Source: Aegilops tauschii subsp. strangulata
Taxonomy: Eukaryota; Streptophyta; Magnoliopsida; Poales; Poaceae
Direction: 5' to 3'
Assembly (NCBI RefSeq): GCF_002575655.3
Contig: NC_053038.3
Coordinates: 148,072,885-148,136,884, forward strand
DNA length: 64,000 nt
Shown: in pieces, positions 56,487-64,000 of the stretch
Numbering within the stretch: the stretch's first letter is position 1
Layout: each line of letters opens with the position of its first letter
Notes under the pieces: model-generated
The model's database searches: none
Told to the model about the DNA's origin: nothing
What the model saw: only the letters and a program-made list of their open reading frames with translations
Translations under genes and position numbers: made by a program

Positions 56487-57908
56487 CTACTGATCATCGG
56501 GAAAAGACACATAGTAACGACCACGTTCCTCGTCGAACTCCCACTTGAGATCGACCCCATCATCTGCACTGGCATCGTCGGCACCTGCAACTGTTTTGGT
56601 AGAATCTATGAGTCACGAGGACTCAGCAATCTCACACCCGCGAGATCAAGACTATTAAAGCTTGTAGGAAAGGATGGTGTAATGAGGTGGAGCTGCAGCG
56701 GCAATAAGCATATATGGTGGCTAACATACGCAAAAGAGAGCGAGAAGAGAAGCAATGGAACGGTCGTCAACTAGCAATGACCAAGAAGTGATCCTGAACT
56801 CCTACTTACGTCATACGTAACTCAAACCGTGTTCACTTCCCGGACTCCGCCGAGAAGAGACCATCACGGCTACACACACGGTTGATGTATTTTAACTGGG
56901 TCAAGTGACAAGTTCTCTACAACCGGACATTAACAAATTCCCATCTGCCTCATAACCGCGGGCACGGCTTTCGAAAGATAATACCCTGCAGGGGTGTCCC
57001 AACTTAGCCCATCATAAGCTCTCACGGTCAACGAAGGATAAACCTTCTCCCGGAAAGACCCGATCAGTCTCGGAATCCCGGTTTACAAGACATTTCGACA
57101 ATGGTAAAACAAGACCAGCAAAGCCCCTGAATGTGCCGACAAATCCTGATAGGAGCTGCACATATCTCATTCTCAGGGCACACCGGATAAGTCAAGCTAC
57201 GAGTAAAACCAGACCTCGAGTTTCCCCGAGGTGGCCCCGCAGGCTGCTCGGTTCGGACCAACACTCGAAGGAGCATTGGCCCGGGGGGTTAAAATAAAGA
57301 TGACCCTCGGGCTCGCGAAAACCCGGGGGAAAAGGCTTAGGCGGCAAATGGTAAAACCAAAGTTGGGCCTTGCTGGAGGAGTTTTATTCAAGGCGAACTG
57401 TCAAGGGGGTCCCATAAATCACCCAACCGCGTAAGGAACGCAAACTCAAGGAACATAATCCCGGTATGACAGAAACTAGGGCGGCAAAAGTGGAACAAAA
57501 CACCAGGCATAAGGCCGAGCCTTCCACCCTTTACCAAATATATATAGATGCATTAATTAAATAAGAGATATTGTGATATCCCAACATATCCATGTTCCAA
57601 CATGGAACGCACTTCAACTTCACCTGCAACTAGCAACGCTATAAGAAAAGCTGAGCAAAAGCGGTAACTTAGCCAAACAACGGTTTGCTAGGAAAGGATG
57701 GTTAGGGGCTGACATGGAAAAATGGGAGACATGATATAGCAAATGATAGGTAGCGTAGCATGGCAATAGAGCGAACAACTAGCAAAGCAAAGATAGAAGT
57801 GATTTCGAGGGGTGGTCATCTTGCCTGCAAGGTTCTCAGAGTTGTCGAAAGCTTGATCCTCGTAAGCGTACTCAACAGGTTCCTCGTTCACGAACTCGTC
57901 TCCTGGCT
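56487..57908 (-). CDS. Candidate spliced acidic protein encoded inside the LTR (last two exons)
   Basis: Exon 57908-57825 (84 nt) follows GTCTTGGGTAG and ends CTTGCAG before a GC donor (GCAAGATG). Exon 56584-56487 (98 nt) follows AACAGTTGCAG and ends at TAG 56489-56487. Joining across the 1,240-nt GC-AG intron keeps frame: [20 protein letters not shown], then [20 protein letters not shown] and YYVSFPDDQ. Acidic like the product inferred in the 5085-9319 LTR, with the same exon order, the same unusual GC donor and the same place in the LTR, although the sequences are not obviously alike. 5' exons and start not determined. Function unknown. A chance combination of signals remains possible. Confidence 0.5.
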
Positions 57909-59862
57909 CTACCCAAGACAATAATACAAACAAACAGAACCACAATCAACCACGAGAAAATGCACAAGCAACATGATGCAAAACATGTATGATATGCGAG
58001 ATATGATATGCGATGCATATGCGTGCTCCGGAAGGAAAAAAGATGAACAAGGCAGTAACTTGGCAAACCAAGTATGCCACTGGAAAGATGAGATGATTTC
58101 GGTCGAAATCGATAAAAAGATCACCGGAAACGGATGCACGGTTTGCAAATGGCAAGCAAAAACAAGAATGACACGAATCTGCGATTAACAGCGTGATAGC
58201 ACTTAAAATGCAACAAGCAACAACGCTACAGCACTCCAACATAGCAATAAAGCACATGGATGTAATCCAGAGGAGATGCTTGACAAAAGATGAATATTGA
58301 GCTACGGCTAGATCACAACATAACAAGCTCAAACAAGCATGGCAAAAGTGCAAAAGACAACAGGTTCACAGACTTGGTGAAATTACTGGACATGTCTGAA
58401 ACAGCATCAGGTAGCAATGTCCAGAGCACGAAATCAACATGCTACAGGAACTTAACATGGCAAAACAAGGCATGGCAGTATTCTACTAAATGCATATGAC
58501 AAAAGTCCCTTACTGACCATAAGCCAAAAAGGACCAGAAGATATGATGGGAAGCATGTAAACATAGCAAGTTTCGTTATCAGGTTTCAGACTTGGCTAAA
58601 AACAGAGCATGGCAGAAATAATAATATGAAGGCATGTTGGTGAGCTTGATGCACTCACCACAAAGCAATCCATGACAAAACTAGCATACCTACAGCAAGA
58701 TGGCATGTTTATGAAGCTACCATGGCAAGAACAAGAGCATAGAATGTATGGATCAACTACAATAAGCTTGGCAAAATTGCATATCATGTTAAGAATCTGC
58801 CAGAACTATTTTATAGCAAAAATAGAGAAAGATTGAGTCCTACTATGGCACTCCCAAATTGAAAACAAGGGCAGGAATGGATCAATTACAGCAATATCTA
58901 CAAAACATCCTTACTGAACATCTCCAAAATATGCATGGATCTCTCTGTAGCATCAAGTTTGCATGGCAACAAAATAACAGCAGACAAGGACTTAGAGAAA
59001 TCACTGTCCCTGAAATCAGAAACATTACGGGGCCTAGTTTGCATGCTTGTGCTAGTCACCACAGAGCTCACAAAAATACACGGCATACACCCTTGGAAAG
59101 ATGGCATGGCATACAACAAAACACATGTAGAGCTCATGCCCATAAGATGCACAGATTAAATGATACAAAAATGACAAATCTCCAAGTTCTGATAAGAACC
59201 AGAAGATAACAGCAACTAGCCCTCTTGCAACAGAGATTTGGGCATCAAGATGACCTCTAATGAACATGGTGCAATTGAACAAAATGTAGAGCATCACGAG
59301 ACGAACAATTTGACATATTACACGCGCGAAACGGAGCTATATGCAGAGAGTTATGCACTGATGAACAGGGATATATGCTGTAAAATTCTCAGCACTTGGA
59401 AGTTTTTTTAGGGTTCGAAAAAGTCAACCATAGGCTGGCGGCCCGATCGGATCTGGCCGGGGCAGGCGGCCTCGAGCCCGCCGGTGGCCGGAGGAGAGGA
59501 CCGGCGAGGGCGAGGGCGGCGGCCGGAGGGGCGACGTGGGCGCGGCGGCGGCGGTGGAGCACCGCGGGCTCGCGCGGTGCACGGCGCACGGCGGCGCGGC
59601 GCACGGCGGCGGCCGGCGGTGGGGGAGCGGCGCGGTGAGGAGGCGGGCGCGGGGCGACAGGGGCAGGCGTGCGGCGGCGGCCGGGCCGGGAGGGCCCGCG
59701 GCGGGCCTGCGGGCCGGCGCGGGGGAGATGGCGGCGGTGACACGTGGCGGCTCCGGATTGGACGGTGGGTGGCGGTGGACGCGTCCGGCTCCGCCCGGAC
59801 GTGTCCGGCGGCGGAGAGGGAGCGGGTCTAGGGTTTGATCTGCGGGATTTTTCGGGGGTGTC

Positions 59863-59874
59863 ACATATAAATAG
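59863..59874 (-). promoter_or_regulatory. TATA-like element of the second chromovirus LTR
   Basis: CCTATTTATATG on the minus strand, just before the CpG-rich leader. Position within the LTR (about 535 bases from its start) is earlier than in the first chromovirus. Confidence 0.45.
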
Positions 59875-60443
59875 GTAGAGGGAGCTAGGAGGCTCCAAAT
59901 GAGGTGCGGTTTTCGCCCACACGATCGTGATCGAACGACCTAGAGCATGGAAAAGAGTTTGATGGGTTTTGGGTTGGTTTTAGGGGGGGGTTTGCTGCAC
60001 ACACAAATGGCCTTTGCGGATGCCTGGTTAACCGTTGGAGTACCAAACGACCTCCAAATGGAACGAAACTTGACCGGTGTTCTCCGGGTGGTATACTAGG
60101 GCCACTTGACAAGCCTCGGTCCATTCCGAGAAAGTTTGACACCCTCTCACGAAAGAAAACAAAAGGGGTGCACCGGAGGAGATAGGAGCGCCGGATTGCA
60201 AAACGGACAACGGGGAAAATGCTCGGATGCATGAGACGAACACGTATGCAAATGCAATGCACATGATGACATGATATGAAATGCATGACAAAACAAAATA
60301 CAAAACGAAAAACAAAAACCCGACCACTGAGGGAATATCATAACACATAGCCGAAAATGGCAAGAGTCGGAGTTACAAATATGGAAAGTTACATGCGGGG
60401 TGTTACAACACTCCACCACTACGAGAGGATCTCGTCCCGAGAT

Positions 60444-61544
60444 CTAGGACTGAAAGAACTCCGGATATTCGGAACGGAGATGGTCCTCACGTTCCCAGGT
60501 GGCTTCCCGGTCGGAATGGTGCGACCACTTCACTTTCAGGAATTTGATTGGCTTGTTGCGAGTTTTGCGCTCAGTTTCTTCAAGAATAGCAACGGGGTGC
60601 TCATGATAAGACAAATCTTCTTGGAGGTCAATCTCTTCGAAGTTGATAGTGCGCTCAGGCGCCTTGAAGCACTTGCGGAGCTGTGACACGTGGAACACAT
60701 CGTGCACGTTCGCGAAGTTGGAAGGAAGCTCAAGTTGATAGGCGAGGTCGCCTCTTTTGCCAATGATCTTGAAAGGACCCACGTATCTAGGGGCAAGCTT
60801 CCCTTTGATACCGAAGCGACGAGTGCCTTTCATTGGAGAGACGCGGAGGTAGACATGGTCTCCGATCTCGAAAGTCAAATCACGGTGCTTACTATCATAG
60901 TAACTCTTCTGGCGCGATTGCGCGGCTTTGAGATTATCACGGATGACTTTACACATTTCTTCAGCTTCTGTGATTAAGTCATTGCCAAGAAGTTGGCGTT
61001 CACCAGTCTGTGACCAATTGAGAGGAGTACGGCACTTTCTGCCATAGAGAATCTCGAATGGGGCCTTGCCCGAACTTGCTTGGAAACTGTTGTTGTAGGA
61101 GAATTCGGCATATGGAAGACAATCTTCCCATTTCATGCCAAAGGAAATGACACAAGCCCTGAGCATATCTTCAAGAATTTGATTGACTCGCTCGACTTGG
61201 CCACTAGTTTGAGGATGGAAAGCTGTGCTGAAGCGAATGTTGGTGCCCATGGCCTTCTGGAAGGAGTCCCAGAACTTAGAGGTGAAGATGCTTCCACGAT
61301 CTGAAGAAATCGATTGTGGAATGCCGTGCAAGGAGACAATTCTGGAGGTGTATAGCTCTGCCAACTGAGCTGCTGTGATGGATTCTTTGATTGGAAGGAA
61401 ATGAGCCACTTTAGAGAGCTTGTCGATGACAACGAAGATAGCATCATTTCCGCGCTTGGACTTTGGAAATCCAGTCACGAAGTCCATTTCGATATGATCA
61501 AACTTCCATTCTGGGATAGCAAGAGGTTGGAGGAGACCAGCTGG
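60444..61544 (-). pseudogene. Integrase core and chromodomain-like tail of the second chromovirus
   Basis: Minus strand, after a TGA at 61547-61545 that replaces a sense codon behind RVKAEHQ: catalytic Asp in MDFVTGFPKS, Asp in SSDRGSIFTS, Glu in [10 protein letters not shown], then RVSPMKGTRRFGIKGKLAP, VHDVFHVSQLRKCF, and the chromodomain-like PIKFLKVKWSHHSDREATWE ending at 60444. The core is open throughout, but the TGA separates it from the zinc finger upstream. Confidence 0.92.
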
Positions 61545-61547
61545 TCA

Positions 61548-62453
61548 TTGGTGTTCTGCTTTCACTCTTCGACAGACATCACATTCATTCACGAATTGAG
61601 CGATTTCTCGCTTCATTCGAGTCCACCAATACGACTGCTTGAGGTCATGGTACATCTTCGTACTTCCAGGATGAATGGAAAGAAGAGAATTGTGCGCCTC
61701 GTTCATTATGACTTTCCTTAGATCACCTTTAGGAACCACAATCCGATCCTCGAAGAATAAAGTGTCTCTGTCATCAATGCGATAGCACTTATATTTGGAA
61801 AGACCCTTGTCGATACCACGTTTCACCTTCTTCACCATGGCATCCAGGAGTTGTGCCTCACGAAATTGATCTTCCAAAGTAGGAGAGACTATGAGGTTGG
61901 CAAGAAAGCCTTGAGGAACAACTTGGAGATTCAACTTGCGGAAAGCTTCATAAAGGTCCGGTTGGAATGGCTTGAGAATTAGGCTGTTGCAATAAGCCTT
62001 CCTGCTTAAAGCATCTGCAATGACATTTGCTTTGCCAGGAGTATATTCAATACTCGGATTGTACTCTTGAATCATTTCGACCCATCGAGTCTGCCTGAGG
62101 CTGAGGTTGGGCTGAGTGAAGATATACTTGAGACTCTTGTGATCGGTGAAAATGTCCACTTGTCTTCCCAACAAGAGATGTCTCCACGTTATTAATGCAT
62201 GGACAACTGCCGCCAACTCAAGATCGTGAGTGGGATAGTTCTTCTCGTTGGGCTTCAACTGACGAGAGGTATAGGCCACAACTTTCTTCTCTTGCATTAA
62301 CACAGCACCGAGACCTTGGAGAGAAGCATCACAGAAAACTTCAAATGGCTTGGATTCATCAGGAGGAGTCAAGACAGGAGCGGTGACGAGTTTCTCTTTG
62401 AGAGTGTTGAAAGCAACGTCACACTCAGGAGACCAGACATACTTCACATGCTT
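61548..62453 (-). pseudogene. RNase H and integrase zinc finger of the second chromovirus
   Basis: [53 protein letters not shown] and [20 protein letters not shown] are the RNase H domain. [13 protein letters not shown]...CDVC is the integrase zinc finger. It starts after a TAG (62456-62454, expected CAG) and ends at the TGA of 61547. Confidence 0.92.
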
Positions 62454-62456
62454 CTA

Positions 62457-64000
62457 GAGGAGGTTGGAAAGAGGCTTTGCAATCTTAGAGAAATTCTCAA
62501 CGAATCTTCGGCAATAGCTTGCAAGACCAAGAAAACTGCGAAGCTCCTTGACATTCTGAGGAGGTTCCCAATTCACAATTGCGGACACCTTCTCGGGGTT
62601 AACAGCGATGCCCTTGGCAGAGATGATGTGACCAAGGAAAACAACTTCATCGAGCCAAAACTCACATTTGGAGAACTTCACATAGAATTGATACTCTCTG
62701 AGCTTGTCGAGCACCAATCGCAAATGTTTGGCATGATCCTTCTTATTCTTGGAGAAGACCAAGATATCATCGAGATACACCAGGACGAATTCATTGGTAT
62801 AGGGGTTGAAAATGAAATTCATCATTCGAGAGAAAACTGGAGGAGCATTGACAAGGCCGAAAGACACGACAGTATATTCATAAGAACCAAAACTTGTTCT
62901 GAAAGCTGTCTTGGGAATATCTTCTTCACGAATGCGAATCTGATGATAACCCATACGAAGGTCAAGCTTGGAGAATACTTTAGCACCTCTGAGTTGCTCG
63001 AATAGCTCATTGATGTTGGGAAGTGGATACTTGTTCTTGATTGTCTTCTTGTTCAATGGACGGTAGTCGACACAAAGTCGGTCCGTGCCATCCTTCTTCT
63101 TGACAAAAAGAACACCACAACCCCATGGAGATGAACTCGATCTGATCAAACCCAGACGCTCTTGTTCATCAAGCTGTTTCTTCAATTCCTTCAGCTCGTT
63201 GGGTCCAAGCTTGTATGGACGCTTGCAAACGGGTTCAGTGCCAGGCTCTAGTTCGATAACGAACTCAACTGGCCGATGAGGAGGCATACCCGGAAGCTCT
63301 TCTGGAAAGACATCTTGATACTCACAAACGACTGGAATTTGAGAGATGGCATTCAATTCGCCCTTCTCATTGAGAGAAAAAAACCGAATGGTTTCATCAC
63401 GAGCGGCAAAAATAATCACATCCTCAGAAGAGTGTGTCAATTGAATTTCTCTGGCAGCACAATCAAGTTGAGCTTTGTGCTTAGAAAGCCAGTCCATCCC
63501 GAGAATTAGATCAATATCCGAGTCACCAAGAACAATTGGAGAAGACGGAAATTCATAGTCGCCCATCTTGATGGAAACATCCGGAACCATCATACTAGAA
63601 CTCAAACGTTTACCCGGAGAAACGACATCCATGGGTTTACTCAGATGAGAACAAGTGAATTCATGCTTGGCAAAAAACGGTCTTGACATGAAACAAAGTG
63701 ATGCACCAGTATCAAACAAGACTTTTGCAGGAATATCATTAACAGGAAGACTACCCATTATCACATCAGTAGATTCCTCCGCTTGAGCTGCATTCATCAT
63801 GTTCACCTTTGCAGACTTTGGATTATGCTTGACCACTGCATTGCTGGAAGATCTGACAGGAGGAGGAGGAGGCAGGCGCCTTTGGTTGAAGCACTTGTTA
63901 GCATAGTGACCTTTCTGCTGACACTTGTTGCAAGTCACCTCTGAGAGTGGACGGTGATAAGGAGCATTGGACTTTGGAGCTTGATTCTGAGACGTGTTCT
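62457..64000 (-). pseudogene. Gag zinc knuckle, protease and RT of the second chromovirus (partial)
   Basis: From the right edge: the zinc knuckle [14 protein letters not shown], a spacer, protease [13 protein letters not shown] with the intact D-T-G triad, then RT with [25 protein letters not shown], the catalytic [10 protein letters not shown] and [19 protein letters not shown]. Open until the TAG at 62456. Gag continues beyond 64000. Confidence 0.92.

Larger units (their letters stand above)
56208..60407 (-). repeat. 3' LTR of the second chromovirus (4,200 bp)
   Basis: TG...CA bounded, polypurine-like GTGGTGGAGTG next to it on the minus strand (60408-60420). It includes a TATA-like CCTATTTATATG (59874-59863), a CpG-rich block (59420-59830) and two candidate coding exons in its downstream half. 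Confidence 0.88.
56208..64000 (-). mobile_element. Second Ty3/Gypsy chromovirus, 3' part (runs off right edge)
   Basis: Minus strand. The 3' LTR is 56208-60407 (TGTAACACCCCGC...GGGCGTTACA). Upstream on that strand are integrase with chromodomain-like tail, RNase H, RT, protease and a gag zinc knuckle. The 5' LTR, PBS and right target site lie outside the window. The five bases left of the insertion are AATCA. Protein motifs match the first chromovirus in order but the sequence differs clearly, so this is another family of the same clade. Confidence 0.92.

Noticed and set aside
59858..59880. TGTGACACCCCCG inside the second chromovirus LTR as a possible start of another LTR like the one at 5085
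   Set aside because: No matching downstream LTR sequence or target duplication. The similarity is limited to about ten bases.
59389..59922. Minus-strand Pro/Arg/Ala-rich frame of 177 codons in the second chromovirus LTR
   Set aside because: The CpG-rich block is open in several phases on both strands. It is likely leader sequence rather than protein, although part of it could be a 5' exon of the LTR-embedded gene.
1..64000. Host protein genes, tRNA, rRNA or microRNA genes
   Set aside because: None could be supported by eye. All long protein-like frames are explained by transposable elements or repeats. A tRNA or small RNA search by program was not possible here.

Overview
This window looks like intergenic DNA of a large grass genome, most likely Triticeae (wheat, barley, rye or goatgrass). 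I see no ordinary host gene. Almost every kilobase belongs to transposable elements nested in one another. The Triticeae call rests on recognition rather than a search: a BARE/WIS/Angela-type Copia LTR, an Athila-like Gypsy with a gag-protease-only layout, two chromoviruses with LTRs of about 4.2 kb, and a Tat-clade Gypsy.

Layout. (1) Positions 1-2290 hold the broken 5' part of a FAR1-type transposase gene on the minus strand and a 50-bp minisatellite. (2) Positions 2389-55135 are one old terminal-inverted-repeat DNA element, about 18.9 kb once later insertions are subtracted. It carries a FAR1/MULE-type transposase pseudogene on the plus strand (3049-21352) and, convergent to it, a Ulp1/C48-type cysteine protease pseudogene on the minus strand (31862-22520). 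Its non-coding parts are peppered with the word GAAGTTCA in one orientation. (3) Three retrotransposons were inserted into it, each with a matching 5-bp target duplication: a chromovirus at 5085-19294 (GCTCC), an Athila-like non-autonomous Gypsy at 32518-42057 (CCACG), and a Tat-clade Gypsy at 43887-54004 (GTGAA). The last was itself hit by a Copia element now reduced to a solo LTR at 47775-49478 (GAGTG). (4) From 55136 come a short unidentified fragment, the 5' part of an unclassified LTR-like repeat (55319-56207), and a second chromovirus (56208 to beyond the window) inserted into it on the minus strand.

The common theme is accessory genes with their own expression signals inside transposons. 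Both chromovirus LTRs carry a TATA box and two acidic exons that join in frame across a GC-AG intron. The first chromovirus also has an open reading frame before gag that lacks an ATG but follows a good 3' splice site. The Athila-like element has an LTR-like promoter block and a leader intron before a non-pol ORF. The Tat element carries an antisense gene with TATA box, AT-hook and B3-like domain. The giant DNA element pairs FAR1 with a Ulp1-like gene containing two C48 modules. All main transposition genes in the window are broken by frameshifts or stops, many of them explainable as C-to-T changes.
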